Shown one piece after another: positions 26,871 through 36,537 of a stretch of 64,000 nt of DNA. The stretch's first letter is position 1. Every line of letters starts with the position of its first letter. The position numbers and the translations under genes are program-made. The stretch comes from Thiocapsa imhoffii. Its GTDB lineage: Bacteria; Pseudomonadota; Gammaproteobacteria; Chromatiales; Chromatiaceae. The stretch lies in assembly GCF_016583985.1 (NCBI RefSeq), contig NZ_NRSD01000010.1, positions 84,830 to 148,829 of the forward strand, read 5' to 3'. The notes below the pieces were generated by a model, which did not search any database, was not told the DNA's origin, and worked only from the letters and a program-made list of their open reading frames with translations.

Positions 26871-28213
26871 GTCCGGACACCTACCTGATGAAGAAGGTAT
26901 TGAGACGCCGGAGCCAGTCCCCGACGCACGACGCCCTGGTCCGGACACCTACCTGATGAAGAAGGTATTGAGACAATTACTCCAATACGCGGGGGTCTTC
27001 CCCCGCTTGGTCCGGACACCTACCTGATGAAGAAGGTATTGAGACGAAGCTTTTCTGATGCAGTCTCTTTCTACCGGAGTCCGGACACCTACCTGATGAA
27101 GAAGGTATTGAGACAGTCCGAACGAACATTCCATACCTGCAAGGCTCGTCCGGACACCTACCTGATGAAGAAGGTATTGAGACTTAACTTCACCTGCTTG
27201 AAATGAAGTTAAATAAGGTCCGGACACCTACCTGATGAAGAAGGTATTGAGACACGCGCGTGCGTTCCATTGCAACGCTGTGAGTGGTCCGGACACCTAC
27301 CTGATGAAGAAGGTATTGAGACCACACTCGGGTGCGCAAACCAGCCCGAGCGTTCCGTCCGGACACCTACCTGATGAAGAAGGTATTGAGACGGTGGGCC
27401 TGGCGCTGAGTAGAGAGTGTCAGCTCGTCCGGACACCTACCTGATGAAGAAGGTATTGAGACATCGGTCCACCGTCCTACACGCCCACCACCCGCTGTCC
27501 GGACACCTACCTGATGAAGAAGGTATTGAGACCCACCAGGGTATGCCGATTCATCCTCGATTCGGTCCGGACACCTACCTGATGAAGAAGGTATTGAGAC
27601 CCTCACCTTACCGCCCAACTGATATTCCTCGACAGTCCGGACACCTACCTGATGAAGAAGGTATTGAGACTAGATCACATCCGCGCTTTCTGCTCCAGCT
27701 TTTGGTCCGGACACCTACCTGATGAAGAAGGTATTGAGACCCCCATTTCCGACGCCCCAGACGGACGAGCCGTGTCCGGACACCTACCTGATGAAGAAGG
27801 TATTGAGACCCTCACCTTACCGCCCAATTCATACTCCTCCACCGTCCGGACACCTACCTGATGAAGAAGGTATTGAGACCTCTATCCCGAAGCCTGCCAT
27901 TATTAACTTCGCGTCCGGACACCTACCTGATGAAGAAGGTATTGAGACGGCGGCATTGCTCAGCGCCTTTGCTGATTGTGAGTCCGGACACCTACCTGAT
28001 GAAGAAGGTATTGAGACCATCTGTACGCCCTTCACGAGGTGCAGGTGAACGTCCGGACACCTACCTGATGAAGAAGGTATTGAGACTAGATCACATCCGC
28101 GCTTTCTGCTCCAGCTTTTGGTCCGGACACCTACCTGATGAAGAAGGTATTGAGACCCCCATTTCCGACGCCCCAGACGGACGAGCCGTGTCCGGACACC
28201 TACCTGATGAAGA
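26871..28213 (+). CRISPR. CRISPR array 1, repeat family A
   Basis: Nineteen complete 36-base repeats (start GTCCGGACACCTACCTGATG, end GGTATTGAGAC) and a truncated twentieth at 28190-28213 enclose 19 spacers of 32-35 bases. The repeat end ATTGAGAC is the usual 8-base tag kept on mature crRNAs, so the array is read on the plus strand. Spacers 12 and 13 (27671-27773) are repeated exactly as spacers 18 and 19. Spacers 11 and 14 are variants of one target. The 3' end is spliced onto a B-type repeat. Confidence 0.97.
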
Positions 28214-28489
28214 CCACAGATAGGTTCGGTAAAGAGACCCAACCTGAGGGGATTGAGACGGCGCCCATCAGGTGCCGTTTTGCGTGACAGCACGGCCTTC
28301 TCGATTGAATCTTGTGACCGGTCACACGCTGTTTTCGTGATTGTCTAGCCGAGATGCCGGAATCGGCGAGGTGTTCACATCACGTGCAGATCCGCTCCTC
28401 ACCCATGTATGCCCCACTGATCCGCCGCACGCTCACCCGCCTGACCGTCTACCCTAAAAGACACCCATATTCGTTGTCCGGGGTGCCTC

Positions 28490-28705
28490 GTGCCGGTTTC
28501 GCTGCTTCGCTCGATCCTCGTTCTTGCTCTCCTGTCCCTGCTGTTCCTCTCACTCGCCAACGCCGATCGCCTCACAGGCAAGGTTGTGCGTGTCCTTGAT
28601 GGCGATACTGTCGAGATCCTTGATGCCAATCGGCGCACCCAGCGATTTCACAGCGGGCTCTCGCAAGCTTGTGAAGCCAGGCAAGCGGGGGCCGTGACCT
28701 CATGA
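28490..28705 (+). pseudogene. Thermonuclease-like protein, truncated, copy 2
   Basis: Same signal peptide, nuclease start and non-homologous tail as the copy at 19661, with a few conservative changes in the secretion signal. The same hairpin precedes its GTG start. Confidence 0.6.
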
Positions 28706-28770
28706 TGATGGCTCGCGGTGGGGGCTGGAGGGCCAGGGAGACAGGGATGTCACACCGCGCTTCTCAGCGG

Positions 28771-29349
28771 TGATCCCGCCTAGAGTCGTGCGGAGATGAC
28801 GCCGGATCGTTCCGGCGCGCAGACAGGGAACCGCATGGATGGCAACCCCTCAGGTGCTGCTATGCCCTTCAGAACTGATTCGGGATGCGAGGCTTTCCAC
28901 AAAACGCCGATTCCCCCATACTTGACAGTGTTAGCTCGGGACTGGCGTGTCTGACACGCAGTTTCGCCGACAGCGGCGCATAACAAAGAGAACGCGCTAT
29001 AGGATCGTGCTGCCATGGAGCTGCTTTGAATATCCCACTGCTCGGGCGATGTCGCGGTGTGTGCGCCGCGGTCGATCCGTTGCGATGGTTTGGATCCGCT
29101 GATGCACGTTGGCCCGACGTGCCTGGTGAGCGGTTGCGTCGCACCCCTTGCGTTAGGTTCCAGTGGTCTGGTGATCGTGGTGTGCCGCGCCAGAGTTGCA
29201 CCGATACCATCCTGCTCAAGCCCACGTCGAGATGGAGGCCCTCGAGCTCCAGTCCCCGCGCGCCATCTATTCCGTCTCGACGCCTCGCCAGGCGCTGCGC
29301 GCCAAGACAGCCTGTTCGAACGCGACAGTCTTCCGTTCCAGCCCCTCAA
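28771..29349. other. Unassigned stretch before cami1
   Basis: About 580 bases unique to scar copy (b). Long frames exist on both strands but carry frame-inconsistent fragments and no motif I can name. The minus-strand segment with HTHRDIARAVGYS recalls a helix-turn-helix, too short to call. Confidence 0.3.
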
Positions 29350-29623
29350 CGCGGTGATCGACCAGGCGTGCGCTATCCTGCACGCGCGGTCAGCGGTGTG
29401 TCGTCGCGCCCTGGGTCGCAGACTGATGGTCAGAGTGTGGCGGCGCCCTCGCCGAGCCGATCAAGACCAGCGCCGACGGCGTCTTCATTGCCGCGCGTAA
29501 CGGGCTGTCATGGCCGCGCCCGCAAGCTTGCAAGCGCGGACACGGCCAGCCTGAACAGGAACACTGGGGCCCTATGAGCGCACGGGACCACAGATCGCGA
29601 CACACTCAGGAGCACGATTGACT

Positions 29624-30769
29624 ATGGCGGTTTATCTTTGCACCTGCGGCACCAGCGCCGCCAAGAAATTGTTCGGTCAGCCCACTCCGTTCAATGCTGC
29701 TTGGGTCGCTGAGCACGGCGGAGTCGAGGCGGCCGCCAAGGCGATCCACGACACGTTCCGCACGGCCCGCATGGACGATGACGTCGCGCTCAAGCGCGAC
29801 CTGTCCGCCGAGATCCATTCGCTGGCCCGCATGGGGGTGAACGACAAGGACACGGTCGTGCTGTTCAGCTCCGAGACGGCCGACGGGCAAGCCTGTGCCG
29901 GGGCGGTCCAGCGCTATTTGGAGCAGGTCCGTGCGGGGATCGTCTGCCGGGTTGAGGTCGTGCCCGGTTTGCAGGTGACCGATGCGCACGCATTCCGCAC
30001 CCAGGGTGTCCTCAACTTCACCAAGGCGGTGCTGGATGCGATCGATGCCAATGGCGCCGCTCAGTGCGTGCTCAACCCCACCGGCGGGTTCAAGAGCCTG
30101 GTGCCCTACACGGTGCTGATCGGCATGCTGCGCGGGGTGCCGGCCAAGTACATCTTTGAGCAATCCAGTGCGCTGATTCCGCTGCCGATGATGCCAGTGG
30201 AGTTTGCACGCTCGCGACTCGAACCGCTGCGCCCGCTGTTGGAGCGCATCCAGAATGAGACGGCGATCCCCCGCGCCGCTCTCGACCAAGCTCTGCCGTC
30301 GTTCGAGGAGCGCGAGATTCTGGAGTCACTGTTCGAGGACCAGGGCCAAGGACAGGTTAGCCTCTCGCCGGTGGGTTTTCTGGTCTGGGAGGAGCTGGAG
30401 CGTCCAACCGCGTTGGTGCCCTTCCTGTCGCGCCGTGCACTTGATGATCTGCTGAAGATCCGCGCCACTGAGGGCACGGCCCCGGATGATTACATCGCGC
30501 GCGCGGCCCGTTCTCCCGAGCAGCTGGCGGTCGGCAAACACGAGCCATGGAGCAACGGTTTGTTCTGGCTTAAGCGCGGCGAGCACACTCGCGACCGTTA
30601 TCTGGTCTCGGTGGAAGGCTGGCGGTTATTGGTATGGCGCATCGTCGATCACGACGAATACGACCGGCTTCTCACCGAGAGTCGCAAACGCGATGTGGGG
30701 GCTCGCGTGGCTGCCGAGCGCCGCGTGCAATACGCCCCGTTTATCCGGATGGAACTGTACGAAGACTAA
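29624..30769 (+). CDS. cami1: Cami1, CARF-RelE ribosome-dependent ribonuclease
   Basis: The N-terminal CARF domain starts MAVYLCTCGTSAAKKLFGQP and carries the ligand loop NPTGGFKS at residues 151-158. A winged-helix linker follows (about 200-290). The last 90 residues form a RelE-like toxin domain (HTRDRYLVSVEGWRLLVWRI, then VDHDEYDRLLTESR). This domain order is that of Cami1, which cuts mRNA on ribosomes once cyclic oligoadenylate binds. There is no HEPN motif. It is the first gene upstream of cmr1 on the same strand. A TTG at 29618 is an alternative start; AGGAG lies at 29608-29612. Confidence 0.83.
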   Translation: MAVYLCTCGTSAAKKLFGQPTPFNAAWVAEHGGVEAAAKAIHDTFRTARMDDDVALKRDLSAEIHSLARMGVNDKDTVVLFSSETADGQACAGAVQRYLEQVRAGIVCRVEVVPGLQVTDAHAFRTQGVLNFTKAVLDAIDANGAAQCVLNPTGGFKSLVPYTVLIGMLRGVPAKYIFEQSSALIPLPMMPVEFARSRLEPLRPLLERIQNETAIPRAALDQALPSFEEREILESLFEDQGQGQVSLSPVGFLVWEELERPTALVPFLSRRALDDLLKIRATEGTAPDDYIARAARSPEQLAVGKHEPWSNGLFWLKRGEHTRDRYLVSVEGWRLLVWRIVDHDEYDRLLTESRKRDVGARVAAERRVQYAPFIRMELYED

Positions 30770-30805
30770 GCCGCGCAGATCACCACCTTACATGGAGAAA
30801 CCGAC

Positions 30806-32074
30806 ATGCGTCGATCTAACCCCGGCCTCGATCCCGTCGCGGCTTTGAGTGCGTGGTCTGACACCACGGCCACCCACACCGATCCCTGGACCCATTACGC
30901 CTGCAAGCTGGTCACGCCGCTGTATGGCGGCGGGGTGCGGGAGGCGAAAGTCGATACGGGGATGCCGATCCGCGCGGCGGGTATTCGCGGTCAACTGCGC
31001 TTCTGGTGGCGCATCGCGTGCTGCGCGCCGGACGAGCCATCCCAGTCGATGTTTCAGCGCGAGGCGGCGATCTGGGGTGGGATCGCCAGTACTGGTCCCA
31101 CCGCCAGTCAAGTCGCGGTTCGGGTCGAGCGGGTCTCCGGCGTGAAGGTTGAGCCGGCGTTCGTGTATCAAGCCAACCGTAACCGCCCGGGTGAGCTCCG
31201 AACCATGCCGGAGGCGGCCGATTGGGTCGAACCCTACGCCCTGTTTCCGGCGCGCGGCGAGCTGACCCAGGACAAACGTGACGTTGCTGTGACCCCGCAT
31301 CGGTTGGCCCTGGCGGGTGTCGGCTTTCAATTGGGCATCAAATTCGGTCCCAAGCTCAGCCAGGCACAACGTGAGGAGGTCGCGACGGCGTTGCGCTGGT
31401 GGGCCAGCTTCGGTGGTGTCGGTGCTCGCACGCGACGCGGCCTGGGCGCGGTCCGCGTCGATGGGCTCGATCCCGTGACTGCGGAGGAGGTGCGCGCGAA
31501 GGGTGGGCAGCTGCGGTTGCGCCCCGCCACTAAGGCGGCGGACGCGGCCTGGAAAGCGAGCCTGGCGCGGCTGCGCGACTTTCGCCAGGCCGTGAATGTT
31601 GGGCGCAATCCGCCGAGTGATGAACCGAATCGTCCAGGCCGCAGCCGCTGGCCGGAGCCGGATACGATTCGGCTCCTGACGGGGCATCACGCACACGGCC
31701 ATGCCCCCACGCATCCGGTGACGAACGCCTACCCGCGCGCAGCCTTCGGTTTGCCGATCGTGTTTCATTTCAAGGACGAGAACAAGGGCGAGCCTCCCCA
31801 GCAATTGTTGGTACCCGAGGGCGGGGATCGGATGGCCAGTCCGCTGATCCTGCGGCCCTACTGGAGCGGCCAGGCATGGCACCCGGCGGTCCTCTGTCTG
31901 CCGGGTTGGGCCGCGCGTTTGAGCACCCCGGTCGGCTTCGGCAACGGCCCATTCCATTGCGCCTGGCCCACCGATCCCGCCGAACGCGCTCGTCTGGCGG
32001 CGCAGATCAAACCGATGGATGGTCGCGGCGACGATCCGCTGACCGCGTTCATGGACTATTTCGAGCAGGACTGA
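30806..32074 (+). CDS. cmr1: Cmr1 (Cas7-like subunit)
   Basis: First subunit of the type III-B effector, placed at the 3' end of the crRNA in the complex. The start region LVTPLYGGGVREAKVDTGMP and the signature GQLRFWWRIAC are typical of Cmr1. A second glycine-rich part (GGVGARTRRGLGAVRVDG) matches the RAMP fold. The 422-residue length is normal. ATG at 30806 has GGAGA in front. Three bases separate it from cmr2. Confidence 0.93.
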   Translation: MRRSNPGLDPVAALSAWSDTTATHTDPWTHYACKLVTPLYGGGVREAKVDTGMPIRAAGIRGQLRFWWRIACCAPDEPSQSMFQREAAIWGGIASTGPTASQVAVRVERVSGVKVEPAFVYQANRNRPGELRTMPEAADWVEPYALFPARGELTQDKRDVAVTPHRLALAGVGFQLGIKFGPKLSQAQREEVATALRWWASFGGVGARTRRGLGAVRVDGLDPVTAEEVRAKGGQLRLRPATKAADAAWKASLARLRDFRQAVNVGRNPPSDEPNRPGRSRWPEPDTIRLLTGHHAHGHAPTHPVTNAYPRAAFGLPIVFHFKDENKGEPPQQLLVPEGGDRMASPLILRPYWSGQAWHPAVLCLPGWAARLSTPVGFGNGPFHCAWPTDPAERARLAAQIKPMDGRGDDPLTAFMDYFEQD

Positions 32075-32077
32075 GCC

Positions 32078-33889
32078 ATGCCCCGTTATCTTGTGACCCT
32101 CTCGCTTGGCCCGGTGCAAAGCCTGATCGAGGCAGCGCGGCGCACCCGCGATCTCTGGTGCGGCTCTTGGCTGCTATCGGAGTCGGCGCGCGCCGCCGCC
32201 CAGGTGTTGCATCAAGCCCAACCTGGCTGTCTCATCTTTCCCTGTCCCGAGAAGCCGGATGAGGAGCTGCAGCCGCAACGGGAGCCGGGCGACAGTGCCA
32301 ACATCGCCAATATCCTGCGCGCCGAGGTGGAGCTGCCGGATGCCACCGCCGCCCGCGCCCTGTGTGAACAGGCCAAAGAGGCCGCCGCCCGGCGTTTGTT
32401 CGAGCTGGGCGAGCAGGCGCGGCGCAAGCTCGGCGTCAAACTGCGCGCTGAGGTTTGGCAGGCGCAGATCGGTGACCTGCTCGAAGGGTTCGCCGCCTGG
32501 GCCGAGATCCCGGCTGGGGACGACGGTTACACCCAGGCCGGTGCCAAGCTCGGTGGGACCCTGGCCGCGCGCAAGGCGACGCGCGATTTCCGTCCCGCCG
32601 CGCCACTGAAAACACCGGGCCTGCCGAAATCCTCGCTCGATGGCGCGCTGGAAACCGTGTTGCCCGAACACTGGCACGAGGAGCATCGCGCCCGCCGTCA
32701 GCTCGGCCTCTCGCGTGGCGAGCAGCTCGATGCCTTGGGCGTGATGAAGCGCATGGCCGGCAACGTTGAGCAGTTCACGCCCTACTCGCGCGTGGCCGCC
32801 GATCCATGGATACGCTCGCTCGATGCCGACCAACAACGCGCTCTGAGCGCGGCCTATGAGCCCATCGTGCAGTCGGGGCTGGCGACCCGTGTCAGCGGCA
32901 ATCGCGGCGCCTACGACGCGCTGCCCTACGACGCCCAAATGCTCTACGACTTCCGCCTCGACAATGCGCTGGCGGCCAAGGGCGAGGACGCGGCCGAGCC
33001 GGAGGAACGCGAAGCGCTCTTGAAGCTGCGCAAGGTGATGAGGTCACTGCCCGAGGCGGTGGGCGCGCCGGTGCCCTATGCGGTGATTCTGAAAGCCGAT
33101 GGGGACCGCATGGGGGCCTTGTTGCAACAGGCCAAGCAGGCGAAGGATTCACGGGCGATCTCCCAAGCCCTGCATGGCTTTGCTTCCGATGTCCGGAGAC
33201 TGGTACGCCAACACCACGGGCATGCCATCTACTCCGGCGGCGATGACGTGCTTGCCCTGCTGCCGTTGCCCGATGCCTTCGCCTGTGCGCGGACGCTGGC
33301 ACAGGCGTTCGAGAAGGCGCTCGATCCGGTGGCCCGGTCGCTCGGACTCGAGGCCGCCGAGCATCCCACGCTCTCGGTCGGACTGGCCATCGGCCATCTG
33401 ATGGAGCCGCTGGGAGCACTGCGCCAGCGCGCCGGTCGCGCCGAGCATCTGGCCAAGGGCGATACCGAGACGACGCCGCGCAATGCGCTGGCCATCGTGC
33501 TGGGGATTCGCTCCGGCGGTGAGCTGGAGTGGCGGGCCAACTGGAACGACGCCGAGGCGCTTGCTGAACTGGACGACTTCACCGCCGCTTATCGCGACGG
33601 CCAACTGCCCAGCCGCGTGGCCTACGATCTGCGCGCCATCGACCGGCGTCTGGCGTGGATGCGCGAGGATGACACTCCCGCCGCGCGCGGCATGCGCGAA
33701 GCCGAGGTCGCGCGGATGCTCGATCGCGCCCGCACGGCAGGAGACAGCCAACCGCTGGAGCAGGAGCACCGCGAGCGCATCCTGACGGCGTCCCGTTGTC
33801 CATCGCTGGCCCGGCTCGCCGATACATTGATCCTGGCGCGCTGGCTGTCGGCCCGCACCGCCGCCGATCTGGGAGTACGCGACCAATGA
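32078..33889 (+). CDS. cmr2: Cmr2 (Cas10), signal-producing subunit
   Basis: Cas10 makes cyclic oligoadenylate when the complex meets target RNA. The start SLGPVQSLIEAARRTRDLWC is the Cmr2 signature. The cyclase palm carries an intact GGDD at residues 387-390 (IYSGGDDVLALL), so signal synthesis should work. No N-terminal HD nuclease motif is visible, so DNA cutting by this subunit is unlikely. The length is 603 residues. This fits a defence strategy that relies on the CARF effectors encoded around it. The stop overlaps the cmr3 start. Confidence 0.95.
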   Translation: MPRYLVTLSLGPVQSLIEAARRTRDLWCGSWLLSESARAAAQVLHQAQPGCLIFPCPEKPDEELQPQREPGDSANIANILRAEVELPDATAARALCEQAKEAAARRLFELGEQARRKLGVKLRAEVWQAQIGDLLEGFAAWAEIPAGDDGYTQAGAKLGGTLAARKATRDFRPAAPLKTPGLPKSSLDGALETVLPEHWHEEHRARRQLGLSRGEQLDALGVMKRMAGNVEQFTPYSRVAADPWIRSLDADQQRALSAAYEPIVQSGLATRVSGNRGAYDALPYDAQMLYDFRLDNALAAKGEDAAEPEEREALLKLRKVMRSLPEAVGAPVPYAVILKADGDRMGALLQQAKQAKDSRAISQALHGFASDVRRLVRQHHGHAIYSGGDDVLALLPLPDAFACARTLAQAFEKALDPVARSLGLEAAEHPTLSVGLAIGHLMEPLGALRQRAGRAEHLAKGDTETTPRNALAIVLGIRSGGELEWRANWNDAEALAELDDFTAAYRDGQLPSRVAYDLRAIDRRLAWMREDDTPAARGMREAEVARMLDRARTAGDSQPLEQEHRERILTASRCPSLARLADTLILARWLSARTAADLGVRDQ

Positions 33890-35187
33890 GCAAGAAGGGC
33901 AAGAAGCAACCCAAGCCGAATTACAGCAAGCAACAGCGTGCGCAGGCCAAGTCGAATCCCACTCAGGCCAAGCCCGAGATCGCCGTCGCCCGCGTGCAGC
34001 GCAAAACGCCCAAGTCTGCCGACCCCAGCCCGGTGGTGAGTCTGGAACCGTTGGCCCCACTGATTGTGCGCTCGGGACGTCCGTTCGACGATCAGGCCGG
34101 GGCCGATGCGCCGCGTTTCCCGCCGCCCTCGACCCTGGCTGGTTGTCTGCGCACGGCGTGGGCACGGGCCACGGATCAGGCGTTTGGTCCCGAGCTGGCT
34201 GAACTGTCCGTGGCCGGTCCGCTGCTTGCGCGGGTCGAGAGTACCGGAAAAACCTTGCGTCTGCTCGCCCCCAAACCGGCGGATGCCCAGTATTTCGGGC
34301 ATGATCAGGATGCCAGGTGTCTGCGCCTGGAGCCGCGTGATTTCGAGAACGGCTGTGACGCCGATCTGCCCGAAGGACTGTGCCCGCTGCGGCTGTCCGA
34401 GACGGTCCAGGGCAAGGCGAGCAAGGGACCGACCTGGTGGGCTTGGGAGGATCTGATCGACTTTCGTCAGAACAAGACGCTGGACCACAAGGAACTGACC
34501 AAGCGCGGTTGGTCGCCGCCGGCCGGGGACCGGCGCACTCATGTCGCTATCGACGCCGCCACCCAAGCAGCTGAATCCGGCCGGTTGTTCCAGACCGAAG
34601 GACTGGATCTGGAGCCGGACAATCCGACGCTGCACCACACACTGAAACAGCAACAGGCCTCCGACCACTCCGCCTCGGGCACCTTGCGCCTGCTTGCGCA
34701 CTGTGCTGAGCCGCTGCCCGCTGCGCTGGTGCATCTCGGCGGTGAACGACGTCTGGCGCGTCTGCGCCCGGAGCCGGAGTCAGCTTGGCCGACTCCGCCG
34801 GACACTTGGTTCCAGGACATCCACAGGTCCGGCGGTCTGACGCTGACGCTGCTCACACCCGGCGTGTTCCAGGCGGGCTATCGCCCCGGCTGGCTCGACG
34901 AGACGCTGACCGGCGAGCCGCCGATTGCCCCTGGTGTGCGGCTGCAACTGGTCGCCGCCGCCGTCGAGCGCTGGCAGCCCCATTCGGGTTGGGATCTGGC
35001 CCGTCAGGAAGCACGCCCGACCCGCAAGCTGGTGGGGGCCGGCGCCACCTATTGGTTCCGCCTGCTCGACACCCCCTCACCCGAGGCGCTGGCCCCGCTG
35101 TGGCTGGCCAGCCTGTGCGATCTGGAGCAGGACCAGCGCGACGGCTACGGTCTGGCCCTGCCCGCGCCCTGGACACCGCACGACTGA
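33886..35187 (+). CDS. cmr3: Cmr3 (Cas5-like subunit)
   Basis: Binds the 5' tag of the crRNA in the Cmr complex. It starts with a 35-residue Lys/Gln-rich extension (MSKKGKKQPKPNYSK), unusual for the family. The family start LEPLAPLIVRSGRPFDDQAG and FPPPSTLAGCLRTAW follow. The end has LCDLEQDQRDGYGLALP. Length is 433 residues. The ATG at 33886 overlaps the cmr2 stop (ATGA). An upstream in-frame ATG at 33796 exists but lies inside cmr2. Confidence 0.92.
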   Translation: MSKKGKKQPKPNYSKQQRAQAKSNPTQAKPEIAVARVQRKTPKSADPSPVVSLEPLAPLIVRSGRPFDDQAGADAPRFPPPSTLAGCLRTAWARATDQAFGPELAELSVAGPLLARVESTGKTLRLLAPKPADAQYFGHDQDARCLRLEPRDFENGCDADLPEGLCPLRLSETVQGKASKGPTWWAWEDLIDFRQNKTLDHKELTKRGWSPPAGDRRTHVAIDAATQAAESGRLFQTEGLDLEPDNPTLHHTLKQQQASDHSASGTLRLLAHCAEPLPAALVHLGGERRLARLRPEPESAWPTPPDTWFQDIHRSGGLTLTLLTPGVFQAGYRPGWLDETLTGEPPIAPGVRLQLVAAAVERWQPHSGWDLARQEARPTRKLVGAGATYWFRLLDTPSPEALAPLWLASLCDLEQDQRDGYGLALPAPWTPHD

Positions 35188-35225
35188 CCCTGATGCTTCT
35201 GAATGGCTTGCCATAGGACGACACC

Positions 35226-36119
35226 ATGCAACCACGACTCTTCCATCTGCATACCCTTTCGGCGCTCCACTGCGGTACCGGCCAGTCGGTCGGCGTGGTC
35301 GACCTGCCGATCGCCCGCGCCCGCGCCACCAACCTGCCGATCGTGCCCGGCTCCTCACTGCGTGGGGTGCTGCGTCAGGAGATCGGCGCTCTGGATGCCG
35401 ACCTCGAGCGCGCGCTGTTCGGACCCGCCACCATCAAGGACAATGCCAGCAGCTTTGCCGGCGCGCTGGCCGTCGGGGATGCGCATCTGCTGGCCATGCC
35501 GGTGCGCGCGCTCGCCGGCATCCTCTGCTACGTGACCTCGCCCTTCATTCTGCGTCGTTATGCGCGCGATCTGGTGGATGCGGGGCTGAAGGCCCCGGAA
35601 ATCCCTCGCCCGGTCAATGCTCAGCATGCCTTGGTCTCGGCCGACTCGGTTAATCTGATCGAGAACACCTTAGTTCTCGAAGACCTCGACCTGGGGGTGC
35701 AACGCAATGGCCTGACCCAGGAATGGGCCAACACCATCGCCGCACTGGTGCATCCGGACGATGCCACCGGGCAGCGCGATGTCGTCGAGCGCTTCGCCAT
35801 CCTGCCCGATGACATCCTCGGCTATCTGAGCGAGACGGCGACGGAGCTGCGCACCCGCATCAGCATCGATCAGGACACCGGCACCGTGAAGAAGGGCGCG
35901 CTCTGGTTCGAGGAGCATCTGCCCGCCGAGTCGGTGTTGTGGGGCATGTATGCGCTGAGTGACTCCAACGATCCCAAGCAGAAACTCACAGCCGAGGCGC
36001 TCGCGAACGCGGTGCGCGAACACCTGCCACTGGGGAGCGGCGCACTGCTGCAACTTGGCGGTCAGGCCGGGGTCGGCCGTGGCCTGGTGCGGCTGCTGAC
36101 GCCGGAGGTGGCGGCATGA
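35226..36119 (+). CDS. cmr4: Cmr4 (Cas7), target-RNA cutting backbone subunit
   Basis: Forms the helical backbone and cuts bound RNA at six-base steps. The start LHTLSALHCGTGQSVGVVDL contains the loop with the catalytic Asp, and NLPIVPGSSLRGVLRQEIGA is the family glycine-rich motif. The end reads GQAGVGRGLVRL. The 297-residue length is normal. GACACC before the ATG is a weak ribosome site. The stop overlaps the start of cmr5. Confidence 0.94.
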   Translation: MQPRLFHLHTLSALHCGTGQSVGVVDLPIARARATNLPIVPGSSLRGVLRQEIGALDADLERALFGPATIKDNASSFAGALAVGDAHLLAMPVRALAGILCYVTSPFILRRYARDLVDAGLKAPEIPRPVNAQHALVSADSVNLIENTLVLEDLDLGVQRNGLTQEWANTIAALVHPDDATGQRDVVERFAILPDDILGYLSETATELRTRISIDQDTGTVKKGALWFEEHLPAESVLWGMYALSDSNDPKQKLTAEALANAVREHLPLGSGALLQLGGQAGVGRGLVRLLTPEVAA

Positions 36120-36526
36120 GCGTGCGTGCCCATCGCGTGGCGAAGGCGGCCTATGAGCGGGTCGCTGAGCGTCAGAATGCAGACAACAAGAAAAAATACG
36201 GGGCCATCGCCCACAAGCTGCCGGGCATGATCCTGCAGAACGGCCTGGCTCAGGCCACGGGCTTTTTGCTCGCCAAGGGCGCCAGTGCCTCTGAGCATCT
36301 GATGCTGCTCGATGATCTGCGGGACGTGCTGCGTGCCGGTGGGACGCTCGACGTACCCAGCCGTGAAGCACTTCATCAGGCCATCATCGGCGCCAATCTA
36401 TCCCTGACCTTGAAATACACCCGTGCCGCCTTGGAGGCCTCCGGCTGGATCAAGCGTTATGTGCAGGGCGTGTTACGGGTCACGGCGACCGGCGAAACCA
36501 GCAACGAAGACGATGGCAATCAATAG
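36116..36526 (+). CDS. cmr5: Cmr5 (Cas11), small subunit
   Basis: An all-helical 136-residue protein that lines the target-RNA groove. Landmarks are HRVAKAAYERVAERQNADNK near the start and LPGMILQNGLAQATGFLLAK, the usual Cmr5 signature. It overlaps cmr4 by four bases and is followed by cmr6 after 11 bases, with a GGGG site in front of the latter. Confidence 0.93.
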   Translation: MSVRAHRVAKAAYERVAERQNADNKKKYGAIAHKLPGMILQNGLAQATGFLLAKGASASEHLMLLDDLRDVLRAGGTLDVPSREALHQAIIGANLSLTLKYTRAALEASGWIKRYVQGVLRVTATGETSNEDDGNQ

Positions 36527-36537
36527 GGGGACTGCAT

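Larger units (their letters stand above)
28214..29520 (+). repeat. Scar copy (b) of the B-array/membrane-protein locus
   Basis: It begins with the last bases of the B-array leader (CCACAGATAG), one B repeat (28224-28259, two mismatches), the array trailer and the truncated nuclease block (to about 28770). After a unique 580-base stretch comes the 3' end of the membrane protein gene (29350-29520). It corresponds to 49176-53080, with the array collapsed to a single repeat. Confidence 0.78.

Noticed and set aside
26949..28293. Many open frames of 60-150 codons on both strands within the CRISPR arrays.
   Set aside because: They are translations of the 36-base repeats (recurring YLLHQVGVRT, LPDEEGIET and similar) and change with each spacer.
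32078..33889. HD nuclease domain in Cas10.
   Set aside because: No HD motif with suitable surroundings appears near the N-terminus; only the GGDD cyclase site is clear.
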